Positions 1 through 11,472 are shown, counted from the stretch's first letter. The stretch: DNA of 64,000 nt from an uncultured Oscillospiraceae bacterium (GCA_947628315.1 CANQZJ010000001.1:26432-90431); one strand, 5' to 3'. Notes: generated from the sequence alone by a model not told the origin. A program made the numbers and translations.

Positions 1-84
1 AGCCGCAAGGGGGAATTTCCTTAAAAAATGTTTAAGGCGCGCAAACGCCGCCGGAGGGGCTCTCCGGCGGTGTTTCAGGCTGAT

Positions 85-1287
85 CTATTGGGTTTTTCCC
101 CGCAGGCCGTACATGGCGGCCAGCTTTGCGAACCTGGGGATGGCCTTCTCCACCCGCTCCACCGGCACGCAGTAGGCGATGCGCACGTAGCCGGGGCAGG
201 CGAAGCTGCCCGTGTCCGGGAACAGCAGATCCAGTTCCATGGCCCTCCGGCTGAAAGCGGCGGCGTCCGGCTCCGGGGACTTCACCATCATGTAGAAGGT
301 GCCGTCCGGCTTCACGCACTCAAAGCCCATCCCGGTGAGGGAACGGTACAGCCGGTCCCGGTTGACGGCGTACTGGGTCAGGTCGCTGGTCAGGCCGTCG
401 CAGGCGGCGGCCACCCGCTGGAACAGGGCGGGCGCGTTGACGTGTCCGATGGCACGGGCCGCCCCCGCCACCGCCTGGAACACAGCGTCGTGATCCGCCG
501 CTCCGGGCGGCACCAGCACGTAGCCGATGCGCTCCCCCGGCAGGGAGACGGACTTGCTGTAGGAGTAGCACACCAGCGTGTTCTCGTACACGGAGGGTAC
601 CCAGGGCACCTCCACCCCGTCGTACACGATCTCCCGGTAGGGCTCGTCGGAGATCAGGTAGATGGGCGCGCCGTACTCCGCCCCCTTCCGGCGGAGCAGG
701 GCCGCCAGGGCCTCCAGGTTCTCCCGGGGGTATACCACGCCGCTGGGGTTGTTGGGGGAGTTGATGATGACGCCCTTGACGCTGGGCGTCAGCGCCCGCC
801 CGACGGCGTCCACATCCAGCAGGAAGGTCTTCTCCGCCGCGGGCACCTCGATGACCTCCGCCCCCGCGCCGTGGATGAACACCTTGTATTCGCTGAAATA
901 GGGGGTGATGACCATGAAGGCGTCGCCGGGGCAGCACAGCCCCCGCAGGCAGGCGCAAAGCGCCGGGGCCGCGCCGCAGGTGAGAAACAGGTCGTCGGCC
1001 TCGCACCCGGCCCCAAACCGCCGGTTCAGGGAGTCGGCAATGCGAAGGCGCGCCTCGATATCGCCGGGGGCGCTGGTGTAGCCGTGGATGGAGTCCGCCA
1101 TGGACCCGGACAGCTCCTCCCGGATCACGTCGTTCACCCGGGCGGGCGGCGGCACGCTGGGGTTGCCCAGGGACAGATCCAGCACATTTTCCGCGCCGAT
1201 CTCGGCGGCGCGCTTCTTTCCGTATTCAAATAGCACCCGCATGGGGCTGCCGTTGGCGCCCAACTGGCGCATGGTCTCGGATACCAT
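85..1287 (-). CDS. Pyridoxal-phosphate-dependent aminotransferase, class I/II
   Basis: Full-length ORF with class I/II motifs (NSPNNPSG, SYSKSVSLPGERIGY). Confidence 0.93.
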   Translation of the reverse strand: MVSETMRQLGANGSPMRVLFEYGKKRAAEIGAENVLDLSLGNPSVPPPARVNDVIREELSGSMADSIHGYTSAPGDIEARLRIADSLNRRFGAGCEADDLFLTCGAAPALCACLRGLCCPGDAFMVITPYFSEYKVFIHGAGAEVIEVPAAEKTFLLDVDAVGRALTPSVKGVIINSPNNPSGVVYPRENLEALAALLRRKGAEYGAPIYLISDEPYREIVYDGVEVPWVPSVYENTLVCYSYSKSVSLPGERIGYVLVPPGAADHDAVFQAVAGAARAIGHVNAPALFQRVAAACDGLTSDLTQYAVNRDRLYRSLTGMGFECVKPDGTFYMMVKSPEPDAAAFSRRAMELDLLFPDTGSFACPGYVRIAYCVPVERVEKAIPRFAKLAAMYGLRGKTQ

Positions 1288-1442
1288 GGATCTCCGCCCT
1301 TTCCCTTGCTTTGTTTGCTCGATGTATTAAAATATTAAATCATTAAGCGCATTGTACTACACCTTCCTCTTTTTTTGCAAGGGGCGCGGGTCTCAATTTT
1401 CGGAAAAATATCGGCGGTTCTCTGCAGAAAATCACCCAGCGG

Positions 1443-1475
1443 CAAAAAAAATGCGCCCCGGCTTCGCCGGGGCGC
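1443..1475 (-). terminator. Rho-independent terminator of the stalk/NPCBM gene
   Basis: GCGCCCCGGCgaaGCCGGGGCGC stem followed by a T-run on the minus strand. Confidence 0.8.
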
Positions 1476-1484
1476 TATAATCAC

Positions 1485-2213
1485 TTATTGCACAGTGATG
1501 TTTGCTAAACCATAATGGCTTCCCCACATTGTCGCACTAGTGCCAATGCTTTCTATCTTTAGTTGTAATGCATGATTCAAATCAATCGTCACATGTTTTG
1601 GCAATTCCTCAGAAGTCATCTCAACAATGTTAGTTATTTCTCCGTCCAAATAAATTTTAAGTTTAAGTTTATCGCCGCCTGTTCCATCTACATGTCCTAA
1701 ATCAAACTCCAATTTTTGATATTGACCATTCAGATTGAATATTGCGGTAGCACCTCCCGAACGGTTGATATCTACCATAAATCCATGAGTATAAGTTTTA
1801 TTCGCCATTTCAAAAACACTCGAGCCATCTTTTTTGGAACCATTTGCAGAATAATACCCATAGTTTGTCTCATAAGGAGGGCAGACTGTCATCAAATATT
1901 GTGCTGCGCCCGCGTGCTTGCCCACATAGACGCTGTTGGTGGAGCCGTCCCACTGGATGGGCTTGCCCAGGGCGTTACTGATGGCCCGGATGGGCAGATA
2001 GGTAGTGCCGTTGTAGGCAAACACGGGCACGCTGTTCCCGTTGACGTCCTTGGGGTCAATCTTCACGTCGTCCACATAGACGTTGATGCCGGAGTAGACG
2101 CCGATGTTCATCTGCGACAGGGCCAGCGCGGGCACAGCTACAGCGGCAATCAGGACAGTGAGCAGGACGCCTGTGACGAGGCCGGAGAAAAACTGCTTGC
2201 GGTTTCTTTTCAT
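1485..2213 (-). CDS. Secreted/anchored protein: copper-amine-oxidase-N-like stalk domain plus NPCBM-like domain
   Basis: Signal/TM N-terminus MKRNRKQFFSGLVTGVLLTVLIAAVAVPALA; stalk motif GTTYLPIRAISNALGKPIQWDGSTNSVYVGK; NPCBM-like C-terminus. Start chosen at 2213 (RBS ggaaggaagg), not the longer ORF start at 2543, which runs through the ncRNA. Confidence 0.8.
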   Translation of the reverse strand: MKRNRKQFFSGLVTGVLLTVLIAAVAVPALALSQMNIGVYSGINVYVDDVKIDPKDVNGNSVPVFAYNGTTYLPIRAISNALGKPIQWDGSTNSVYVGKHAGAAQYLMTVCPPYETNYGYYSANGSKKDGSSVFEMANKTYTHGFMVDINRSGGATAIFNLNGQYQKLEFDLGHVDGTGGDKLKLKIYLDGEITNIVEMTSEELPKHVTIDLNHALQLKIESIGTSATMWGSHYGLANITVQ

Positions 2214-2282
2214 GTTTGTTCCTTCCTTCCATATCGTTTTCACCGCAGCGATCCGGGGGCTTGCGCCCCCGGGCGCCGGGCG

Positions 2283-2508
2283 AAAAACAAAAACGCCGTG
2301 CAGGATCGTCCTACACGGCGCAAGAAGCAAATGCCTCCAATGCGACACCCGCACGGGAAAACGGCAAAACCCGCCCTTTACAAGAAAGGGTAGAATGTCG
2401 TATAATATCCCATGCGGTGCGGCCTCGCGGTCGCTGTGTAGGTGCCTTACCACCTGTGCAGGCCCGTGGGTGTTGGCGCACTCACGGGCTGCCGCATTTT
2501 TGTTTTTC
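2283..2508 (-). ncRNA. Free-standing structured RNA (~225 nt) with own promoter and intrinsic terminator
   Basis: Minus-strand promoter TTGCAA-N17-TATAAT (2515-2543); several nested hairpins (AUGCGG..CCGCAU, CCCGUG..CACGGG, AGGUG..CACCU, CCCUUU..AAAGGG, CGACA..UGUCG); terminator CGCCGTGTAGG..CCTGCACGGCG-TTTTTGTTTTT (2282-2320). Confidence 0.75.
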
Positions 2509-2514
2509 GTGTCG

Positions 2515-2543
2515 ATTATACCAGAGTTTGGGGCGCTTTGCAA
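2515..2543 (-). promoter_or_regulatory. SigA-type promoter for the structured ncRNA
   Basis: TTGCAA (2538-2543), 17-nt spacer, TATAAT (2515-2520) on the minus strand. Confidence 0.75.
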
Positions 2544-2603
2544 GAGGAATTGTTAAAGAGCCGCAAAACGAGCCGGAATGATGAAAAAATCCCCGCTTCC
2601 CTC

Positions 2604-2632
2604 TTGAAAATTGCGAAAAGCCGGGTTATAAT
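2604..2632 (+). promoter_or_regulatory. SigA-type promoter for leuS
   Basis: TTGAAA-N17-TATAAT. Confidence 0.7.
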
Positions 2633-2666
2633 TCAAACTTGACTATTATGCGGAAATTCCGCCGAA

Positions 2667-5099
2667 ATGGAAGTGTGCGCTTTGAAATACGATTTTGCCA
2701 GCATAGAGCCCAAGTGGCAGAAGAAGTGGGAGGAGGCCAAGGTCTACGCCGCCAGCGAGACCAGCGACAAGCCCAAGTTCTACGGCCTGATCGAGTTCCC
2801 CTATCCCTCCGGCCAGGGGCTCCACGTGGGCCATCCCCGGCCCTTCACCGCCATGGACATCGTCACCCGCAAAAAGCGGATGGACGGCTACAACGTGCTG
2901 TTCCCCATCGGGTTCGACGCCTTCGGCCTGCCCACGGAGAACTACGCCATCAAGAACCACGTCCACCCCGCCGTCGTGACGAAGCAGAACATCGCCAACT
3001 TCACCCGGCAGCTGAAGATGCTGGGCTATGGCTTCGACTGGGATCGTTGCGTGGACACCACCGACCCCGACTACTACAAGTGGACCCAGTGGATCTTCCT
3101 CCAGCTCTACAAGAACGGCCTGGCCTACAAGACCACCATGCCGGTGAACTGGTGCACCTCCTGCAAGTGCGTCCTGGCCAACGAGGAGGTGGTGGAGGGC
3201 GTGTGCGAGCGCTGCGGCTCTCCCGTCATCCGCAAGGAGAAGTCCCAGTGGATGCTGAAGATCACCAAGTACGCCCAGCGCCTCATCGACGACCTGGACG
3301 ACGTGGACTTCATCGAGCGGGTCAAGATCCAGCAGAAGAACTGGATCGGCCGCTCCACCGGCGCGGAGGTCACCTTCAAGGCCACCACCGGAGACGACAT
3401 CGTGGTCTTCACCACCCGGCCCGACACCCTGTTCGGCGCCACCTACATGGTGCTGTCCCCGGAGCACGCCCTCATCAAAAAGTGGGCCCCCGTCCTCAAA
3501 AACCTGGACGAGGTGACCGCCTATCAGAAGGCCGCCGCCTCCAAGTCCGACCTGGAGCGCACCGAGCTGAACAAGGACAAGACCGGCGTGAAGCTGGACG
3601 GCGTCCGCGCCGTCAACCCGGTGAACGGCCGTGAGATCCCCATCTTCATCTCCGACTACGTGCTGGCCTCCTACGGCACCGGCGCCATCATGGCCGTGCC
3701 CGCCCACGACGACCGCGACTGGGAGTTTGCCAAAAAGTTCGGCTGCGAGATCATTGAGGTGGTCTCCGGCGGTGAGGACGTGCAGAAGGCCGCCTTTACC
3801 GCCAAGGACGACACCGGCATCCTGGTCAACTCCGAGTTTTTGAACGGCCTCACCGTCAAGCAGGCCATCCCCGCCATCACCGAGTGGCTGGAGAAGCAGG
3901 GCATCGGCAAAGCCCAGGTGAACTACAAGCTCCGGGACTGGGTGTTCTCCCGCCAGCGGTACTGGGGCGAACCCATCCCCATGGTGTGGTGCGACAAGTG
4001 CGGCTGGCAGCCCATCCCCGAGGATCAGCTGCCCCTGCTGCTGCCCGACGTGGAGAGCTACGAGCCCACCGACGACGGCGAGTCCCCCCTGTCCAAGATG
4101 ACCGACTGGGTGAACACCACCTGCCCCTGCTGCGGCGGCCCCGCCCGGCGGGAGACCGACACCATGCCCCAGTGGGCCGGCTCCAGCTGGTACTTCCTCC
4201 GCTATATGGATCCCCGCAACGACAAGGCGCTGGCCTCCAAGGAGGCGCTGGACTACTGGTCTCCCGTGGACTGGTACAACGGCGGCATGGAGCACACCAC
4301 CCTCCACCTGCTCTACTCCCGGTTCTGGCACAAGTTCCTCTATGACATCGGCGTGGTGCCCACCAAGGAGCCCTATCAGAAGCGCACCTCCCACGGCATG
4401 ATCCTGGGCGAGGGCGGCGAGAAGATGTCCAAGAGCCGCGGCAACGTGGTCAACCCGGACGACATCGTCAAGGCCTACGGCGCGGACACCCTCCGGCTGT
4501 ACGTGATGTTCATCGGCGACTTCGAGCAGGCCGCCATCTGGAGCGACAACGCCGTGAAGGGCTGCAAGCGTTTCCTGGACAAGGTGTGGAACTTGGCGGA
4601 GAGCTGCTCTGACGCTCCGGCCTACACCCCTGAGAACGAGGCGTCCATCCACAAGACCATCAAGAAGGTCGCGGACGACATCGAGGCCATGAAGTTCAAC
4701 ACCGCCATCGCCGCCATGATGACGCTGGTGGGCGACTTCCAAAAGAACGGCTGCTCCCGGGGCGACATGAAGACGCTGCTGACCCTGCTGTCCCCCTTCG
4801 CCCCCCACATCGCCGAGGAGCTGTGGGAGATGCTGGGCTTCGCCGGCGAGGGCATGGTGTGCCAGCAGTCCTGGCCCGCCTACGACGAGAGCAAGACCGT
4901 GGCCGCCACCGTGCAGATGGCCGTCCAGGTCAACGGCAAGGTAAGAGCGAACATCGTGGTGCCCGCCGACGCGGACAACGACGCCGTCATCGCCGCCGCC
5001 CAGGCCGACCCCAAGGTGCAGAAGTTCACCGAGGGCATGAACCTGGTGAAGTCCATCGTGGTGCCCGGCCGTCTGGTCAACCTGATCGTCAAACCGTAA
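2667..5099 (+). CDS. leuS: Leucyl-tRNA synthetase
   Basis: Class I aaRS motifs ([22 protein letters not shown]), ~805 aa; an in-frame TTG at 2682 ([13 protein letters not shown]) may be the real start. Confidence 0.97.
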   Translation: MEVCALKYDFASIEPKWQKKWEEAKVYAASETSDKPKFYGLIEFPYPSGQGLHVGHPRPFTAMDIVTRKKRMDGYNVLFPIGFDAFGLPTENYAIKNHVHPAVVTKQNIANFTRQLKMLGYGFDWDRCVDTTDPDYYKWTQWIFLQLYKNGLAYKTTMPVNWCTSCKCVLANEEVVEGVCERCGSPVIRKEKSQWMLKITKYAQRLIDDLDDVDFIERVKIQQKNWIGRSTGAEVTFKATTGDDIVVFTTRPDTLFGATYMVLSPEHALIKKWAPVLKNLDEVTAYQKAAASKSDLERTELNKDKTGVKLDGVRAVNPVNGREIPIFISDYVLASYGTGAIMAVPAHDDRDWEFAKKFGCEIIEVVSGGEDVQKAAFTAKDDTGILVNSEFLNGLTVKQAIPAITEWLEKQGIGKAQVNYKLRDWVFSRQRYWGEPIPMVWCDKCGWQPIPEDQLPLLLPDVESYEPTDDGESPLSKMTDWVNTTCPCCGGPARRETDTMPQWAGSSWYFLRYMDPRNDKALASKEALDYWSPVDWYNGGMEHTTLHLLYSRFWHKFLYDIGVVPTKEPYQKRTSHGMILGEGGEKMSKSRGNVVNPDDIVKAYGADTLRLYVMFIGDFEQAAIWSDNAVKGCKRFLDKVWNLAESCSDAPAYTPENEASIHKTIKKVADDIEAMKFNTAIAAMMTLVGDFQKNGCSRGDMKTLLTLLSPFAPHIAEELWEMLGFAGEGMVCQQSWPAYDESKTVAATVQMAVQVNGKVRANIVVPADADNDAVIAAAQADPKVQKFTEGMNLVKSIVVPGRLVNLIVKP

Positions 5100-5139
5100 G
5101 GATAGTTTTGCCGCTCCAAAAAACTACCACATTTTGCGG

Positions 5140-5168
5140 TTGACAAGGGCGAAGTTTTCTCATATAAT
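5140..5168 (+). promoter_or_regulatory. SigA-type promoter for rpsU
   Basis: TTGACA-N17-TATAAT. Confidence 0.75.
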
Positions 5169-5247
5169 ACTATCGTTAACGTCACATACTGTGATGTGGA
5201 AGCATCCTGGATCAAGCCGGATGCCCTCGGAAGGAGGGAAAACATAG

Positions 5248-5430
5248 ATGTCCGAAGTTCATGTCCGCGAGGGCGAGTCCCTGGAGAACGCCCTGAAGCG
5301 TTTCAAGCGCAGCTGCGCCAAGTCCGGTGTGCTGGCCGAGGTGCGTAAGCGCGAGTTCTACGACAGCCCCAGCGTCAAGCGCCGCAAGAAGAGCGAGGCC
5401 GCCCGCAAGAACCGCAAGAAGTTCTACTGA
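5248..5430 (+). CDS. rpsU: 30S ribosomal protein S21
   Basis: 60-aa basic protein, typical S21 sequence ([43 protein letters not shown]). Confidence 0.97.
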   Translation: MSEVHVREGESLENALKRFKRSCAKSGVLAEVRKREFYDSPSVKRRKKSEAARKNRKKFY

Positions 5431-5438
5431 GATTTAAA

Positions 5439-5476
5439 GAACCGCCCTGACATCCGAATGTCAGGGCGGTTCTTTT
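5439..5476 (+). terminator. Intrinsic terminator after rpsU
   Basis: GAACCGCCCTGACAT-ccga-ATGTCAGGGCGGTTC-TTTT. Confidence 0.9.
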
Positions 5477-5508
5477 CTGCCGTGGACAACTATCGTTGAT
5501 AACGGCGC

Positions 5509-6102
5509 TCAGAAAGTTTTCAGTTCCCTCACAGCATCCTGATAGGATGTGAAGACAATGCCATAGAAACCCAGGCCTTTTGCCGCCGTCACGTTCTCCT
5601 CAGTGTCGTCGATGAACACACACTCTTCCGCCTTCAGGGAAAACCGATCCAGGAAACGCAAATAGAAAGCAGGATTGGGCTTAGTCATTCTCTCCTGAAA
5701 GGAGAGCATGCCGCCGTCCATATATTCCATGAAGGACAGCGAGTCCTCACATTCATCGTAAGCTTTCCTGGAATAATTCGATAGGTAGAAAACCTTGTAC
5801 CCGCGCTCTTTCAAGTCCTTGATCCAAGAAACAGCGTAGTCGCGGACAGTAAGCATACCGCTTATGTTTACATACGCTTTGCGCAAGGCGTCTTCAATTT
5901 CAGGGTCAAGGCCTATAAAAGCGGCGATTGCCTCTTCCTCTGTGATATCGGCACGCTCGAACTGTTCCCAATAGGGACTGAGGACGGATGCCTTTATGAT
6001 CCTTTTGATGGTCGGAGCATCGAACCCTTTTTGGGCGAGAAACTCCTTAATATTGAAATCAGCCAGCACATTCCCGATGTCGAACACGATGTTCTTGACC
6101 AT
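5509..6102 (-). CDS. HAD family hydrolase
   Basis: MVKNIVFDIGNVLADF start, SNYSRKAY, FIDDTEENVTAAKGLGF motifs; start placed at 6102. Confidence 0.88.
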   Translation of the reverse strand: MVKNIVFDIGNVLADFNIKEFLAQKGFDAPTIKRIIKASVLSPYWEQFERADITEEEAIAAFIGLDPEIEDALRKAYVNISGMLTVRDYAVSWIKDLKERGYKVFYLSNYSRKAYDECEDSLSFMEYMDGGMLSFQERMTKPNPAFYLRFLDRFSLKAEECVFIDDTEENVTAAKGLGFYGIVFTSYQDAVRELKTF

Positions 6103-6125
6103 TTCGCTAAACCTCCAGAACAGAA

Positions 6126-6746
6126 TCACAGGGAATCCAGGTACGCCCCCGCGTCGAAGTCCTCCAGGGGGCTGTCGCTCTTTAAATACAGAGGGTGGTG
6201 GGGGTGCCCCGCCTTGGAGCGCCGTCCGGCGGAGTACCACCGGGCCCCCCGCTGTTCGCCGATGTCGATCATATCCCGCACGCACCGGGGCAGATAGTCC
6301 CGCTTCTCAATGACCGCCCCCCAGGCGGCCCACACCGCCGGATGACCGCCCTTGTCCAGGGACAGCACATAGTCAAAAGCCTTCATGTTCTCCGCGTGGA
6401 GGACAGCGTTCCGCTCCAGATCCATGTCGTCGGGGATGGTGGCCCGCTGGGCGTAGACATTGAACATGAGGAAGCTGTCGTAGCCGTTGAACTTCGCCAC
6501 CCGCTGGACGGACTGGAGGGTTCTGTCCAAATTGTCCGGCGCGGCGGTGGAGGGGTTCACCCCCACGCAGATGAGGGGCTTCACGCCCCGGGTGCCCAGG
6601 ATATACCGGTACTCGCCGTAGGCGTTGGGCACGTACAGCCATTTATCCACGTCGTACTCCGGGGAGGGCTCCAGCGCCTCTCTCAGCGCGTCGTCGAAGG
6701 AGACGATCTCCAGCACCCCGGTGGCGCTCTTGGGGATGTGTCTCAT
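6126..6746 (-). CDS. DUF1643 domain-containing protein
   Basis: CVGVNPSTAAPDNLDRTLQSVQRVAKFNGYDSFLMFNVYAQRAT pattern typical of DUF1643. Confidence 0.8.
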   Translation of the reverse strand: MRHIPKSATGVLEIVSFDDALREALEPSPEYDVDKWLYVPNAYGEYRYILGTRGVKPLICVGVNPSTAAPDNLDRTLQSVQRVAKFNGYDSFLMFNVYAQRATIPDDMDLERNAVLHAENMKAFDYVLSLDKGGHPAVWAAWGAVIEKRDYLPRCVRDMIDIGEQRGARWYSAGRRSKAGHPHHPLYLKSDSPLEDFDAGAYLDSL

Positions 6747-7486
6747 GGCTCCTCCTCCCTCCGGGCGGCGGCCCGCTCGTCCGTGGTCAGGTCTTTAATG
6801 ACCTCGCCGGCGGCGATGAGCCCCGCCGCACCGGGCACAAAGGCCACGCTGCCGGGAGTCTGTCGGCGCTGGCCGTCTGTCTCCATCTCCCCCAGAGGGG
6901 CCAGGGCATCCTCCCGGGAGTAGACCACTTTCAGATGTGTAATGCCCCGCTTGCGCAGCTCCTTCCGCATGATCCTGGCCAGGGGGCACATGACTGTTTT
7001 GCTGATGTCGGCCACCTCGAAGGCGGCGGCGTCCAGCTTGTTCCCCGCCCCCATACAGCTGATAATGGGCGTTCCGGCCCGCTGGGCCCGCTCCACCAGG
7101 GCCAGCTTGCCGGTGACGGTGTCGATGGCGTCCACCACGTAGTCGTATTGGGTAAAGTCGAACTGATCCGCTGTCTCCGGGGTGTAAAACGTTTTGTAGG
7201 TGCGCACCACAATATTGGGGTCGATGTCGTGGATGCGGGCGGCGGCGGCGTCCACCTTGTACTGGCCCACGGTGCTGTGGGTGGCGATGATCTGCCGGTT
7301 CAGGTTTGACAGGGACACCGTATCGCTGTCGATGAGGTCTAAACGCCCCACCCCGCTCCGGGCCAGGGCCTCCACCGCGTAGCCGCCCACGCCGCCCACA
7401 CCGAACACGGCCACACGGCTCTGGCGGAGCTTGTCCAGGGCGGCCTGGCCCAGCAGCAGCCGGGTGCGGGAATATTGATCCTCCAC
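6743..7486 (-). CDS. tcdA: tRNA threonylcarbamoyladenosine dehydratase (ThiF/E1-like)
   Basis: GVGGVGGYAVEALARSGVGRLDLIDSDTVSLSNLNRQ. Confidence 0.92.
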   Translation of the reverse strand: MEDQYSRTRLLLGQAALDKLRQSRVAVFGVGGVGGYAVEALARSGVGRLDLIDSDTVSLSNLNRQIIATHSTVGQYKVDAAAARIHDIDPNIVVRTYKTFYTPETADQFDFTQYDYVVDAIDTVTGKLALVERAQRAGTPIISCMGAGNKLDAAAFEVADISKTVMCPLARIMRKELRKRGITHLKVVYSREDALAPLGEMETDGQRRQTPGSVAFVPGAAGLIAAGEVIKDLTTDERAAARREEEP

Positions 7487-7508
7487 GGCGGAACGCCTCC
7501 TTGTTTTT

Positions 7509-8012
7509 TTAGTTCTGCCGCAGGGCCGGCTTCAGCGGCCCCACTTTGGGCAGCACCGCCAGCAGCAGAGAGCCCAGCACATAGCAGGCGATGAGTTCCC
7601 CCAGGCCCACGGTGAAGGCGTTGATGGCGTAGGCCGCCCAGAAGCCCATCCCCTCCAGGGGATAAAAGAAGGCGATCTCCGCCCCCACGATGACCGCGTT
7701 GCAAAGCACCGGGGGCAGGGGCGCCAGCCAGCGGTTGGGCGCCCGCCGGGTCAGCAGGCAGGCGATGAGGGTGGCCAGGGTGCCGAAGATCCAGTCCACC
7801 GCCATGGGGGAGCCCAGGAAGTTGGCCAGGAAGCAGCCCACCACCAGCCCCGGCGTGGCCGCCGGGAACAGGAAGGGCAGCACGGTGAGGGCCTCGGCCA
7901 CCCGCAGCTGCACCCCCTGATACTGGGGGATGGGCAGGGCCAGGGTCAGGACGGCGTAGACGGCCGCGATGATGGCGGCAAAGGTCAGGTCGCGGACAGA
8001 GAATTTGCGCAT
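7509..8012 (-). CDS. queT: QueT transporter family protein (queuosine precursor ECF component)
   Basis: Small membrane protein with QueT-like sequence (YQGVQLRVAEALTVLPFLFPAATPGLVVGCFLANFLG). Confidence 0.85.
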   Translation of the reverse strand: MRKFSVRDLTFAAIIAAVYAVLTLALPIPQYQGVQLRVAEALTVLPFLFPAATPGLVVGCFLANFLGSPMAVDWIFGTLATLIACLLTRRAPNRWLAPLPPVLCNAVIVGAEIAFFYPLEGMGFWAAYAINAFTVGLGELIACYVLGSLLLAVLPKVGPLKPALRQN

Positions 8013-8174
8013 AAAAAAACCTCCAATTATGTTTAGAGCGCCTGCGTGGGGCGCAGCGGCGGGCGTCCCTTCCGGGCAGTCTCACGCATCGACTGCCCGC
8101 GGCACTCTGCCCGCCGGTTGGACCGAAGTGGAGTCGGTCGAGCAGATTATATCACAGCCCAAAATGGATGTAAA
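8013..8174 (-). promoter_or_regulatory. Structured 5' leader of queT with promoter; candidate preQ1-responsive riboswitch
   Basis: Minus-strand TTTACA-N17-TATAAT (8146-8174), then ~128-nt leader with helices GACCG..CGGUC, CGGCGGGC..GCCCGCCG, GGGCAGUC..GACUGCCC, UGCG..CGCA and RBS at its 3' end. Confidence 0.5.
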
Positions 8175-8307
8175 GTCCCGGTTTTTGCGGTTGTTTTTTC
8201 CTTTCCTACGTGTTATAATAGCCGCTGAATCTGAAATCAGGAGGGTCTCCCATGTAAGACAGACTGCGCGCACACTCAACAAGTCAACATTACAGGAGGT
8301 CATCCCC

Positions 8308-9909
<1,602 letters not shown>

Positions 9910-9911
9910 TG

Positions 9912-9943
9912 AAAAGGCGGCGGCCCCGCGGCCGCCGCCTTTT
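9912..9943. terminator. Bidirectional terminator between prfC and the convergent ORF
   Basis: AAAAGGCGGCGGCCCCGCGGCCGCCGCCTTTT. Confidence 0.8.
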
Positions 9944-10628
9944 ACGTGATGACGAGCCCTTCCCGCTCCACCGCCCCCTGCTCCCACAGCAGGGCCAGCA
10001 TCTGCCCGGCGCAGTCCTCGGGCAGATCCACGCCGGGGGCGGAGACCGTCAGCCCGGCCAGATCGGGCCGCGCCCCGTAGAGCTCCAGCGCCGTGCCCCA
10101 GCGGCCCCCTCCGGGGCCGAAGGCCACCGTCACCTCCGCCCCCGCCGAGGGGGGCGACACCGGCAGGCCGTACCGCAGGTGGAGCCACCGGGCATAGTCC
10201 TGCCCCACCCCCGGCACGTCGATGACCAGCCCCTTCACCTGGGGGCACAGCCGCTCCGCCGTCTGCCGCAGCTCGGTGCAGAGCCGGGGAGCGGACAGGG
10301 CCGCCCGCCCCTTCCGGGGCGTCACTCCCGCCCGCTCCAGCGCCCGGAGGGCCAGCCGGTCGGCGATGGCCCGCCAAAAGGGCAGCGGATCCACCGGCTT
10401 CAGCGTGCGGAGCATGGACGCGTAGGGAAAGCCCTCCGGCAGCAGCACCCGGCCCGCCCCCGCCTTGAGGAGGGTACCCTCCGCCCGGCGCAGCCGCCGC
10501 TCCAGCCGCCAGCGGGACAGGCCGGAGGGCTCGTACAGCGTCCAGCGGAGAACCATCATCCTGCCCAACTCCACGAACTCCGGCTTGCCTCTCCCCTTTT
10601 CCCGCCGGTAGACGATCTGCCCCACCAT
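9942..10628 (-). CDS. Hypothetical protein
   Basis: ORF in an otherwise empty interval; no family recognised. Confidence 0.65.
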   Translation of the reverse strand: MVGQIVYRREKGRGKPEFVELGRMMVLRWTLYEPSGLSRWRLERRLRRAEGTLLKAGAGRVLLPEGFPYASMLRTLKPVDPLPFWRAIADRLALRALERAGVTPRKGRAALSAPRLCTELRQTAERLCPQVKGLVIDVPGVGQDYARWLHLRYGLPVSPPSAGAEVTVAFGPGGGRWGTALELYGARPDLAGLTVSAPGVDLPEDCAGQMLALLWEQGAVEREGLVIT

Positions 10629-10743
10629 GTCCCATCACCTCACGGACTTGTATGCGGGGTTGGGCGGGGATATTCCGCTGCGCGCCCCTTTTCATCTGAA
10701 AGAGCCCCCGCCGGGCCGGCGGGATCAGAAAGGACTGACAGCC

Positions 10744-11472
10744 GTGCGTCTCTCAAAAGCAGAAGAGCATCGGGGATTCTATATCGAGACCCACCTCCAC
10801 ACGGCGGAGGGCAGCGCCTGCGGCCAGGCGGACGGCGCGGAACAGGCCAGGGCCCGCAAGGCGGAGGGCTACGACGCCATCATCGTCACCGACCACTTTT
10901 TCCGGGGCAACTCCCGGCCGGATCGATCCCTCCCCTGGGCGGACTATGTGGACGCCTTTTGCAGCGGCTACGAGCACGCCAAAGCGGAGGGAGACCGCAT
11001 CGGCCTTGCGGTGTTCTTCGGCTGGGAGGAGAACTACGGCGGCGCGGAGTTCCTGATCTACGGCCCGGACAAGGCGTGGCTGCTGGCCCACCCGGAGATG
11101 ATCCGCTGGACGCCGGAGGAGCAGTACCGGGCGGTCTCCGCCGCCGGCGGCCTGGTCATCCAGGCCCACCCCTTCCGGGAGCGCCCCTACCTCAAGGGCA
11201 TCCACCTCTATCCCCACGACTGCGACGGCGTGGAGGGGGTCAACCTCTCCCAGCCCTGGGAGCAGAACCGGCGGGCCCTGGACTACGCCCGCTCCTTCGG
11301 CCTGCCGGTGACGGGGGGCTCCGACATCCACTCCTCCTCCCCCCTGCTGGGCGGCATGGTCTTCCCCCGGCCCCTGCGCTCCATCGGGGACTTCATCGGC
11401 GCCGTCCGGGGCGGGGAGGCCGCCGAACTCCTGCTGGGCCCCTCCGGGGAGACCCTTCCCCGCCGCCCCTGA
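10744..11472 (+). CDS. PHP domain-containing phosphoesterase
   Basis: IETHLHTAEGSACGQ...GYDAIIVTDHFF...IQAHPFRE...GGSDIHS metal-binding motifs; GTG start at 10744. Confidence 0.88.
   Translation: MRLSKAEEHRGFYIETHLHTAEGSACGQADGAEQARARKAEGYDAIIVTDHFFRGNSRPDRSLPWADYVDAFCSGYEHAKAEGDRIGLAVFFGWEENYGGAEFLIYGPDKAWLLAHPEMIRWTPEEQYRAVSAAGGLVIQAHPFRERPYLKGIHLYPHDCDGVEGVNLSQPWEQNRRALDYARSFGLPVTGGSDIHSSSPLLGGMVFPRPLRSIGDFIGAVRGGEAAELLLGPSGETLPRRP

Noticed and set aside
2104-2642. Overlapping plus-strand small ORFs in the leuS upstream region
   Set aside because: They run antisense through the structured ncRNA and its terminator; no protein-like features
2646-4808. 720-aa minus-strand ORF opposite leuS
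   Set aside because: Antisense shadow ORF of a high-GC gene; His/Gly/Val-rich composition and no domain pattern
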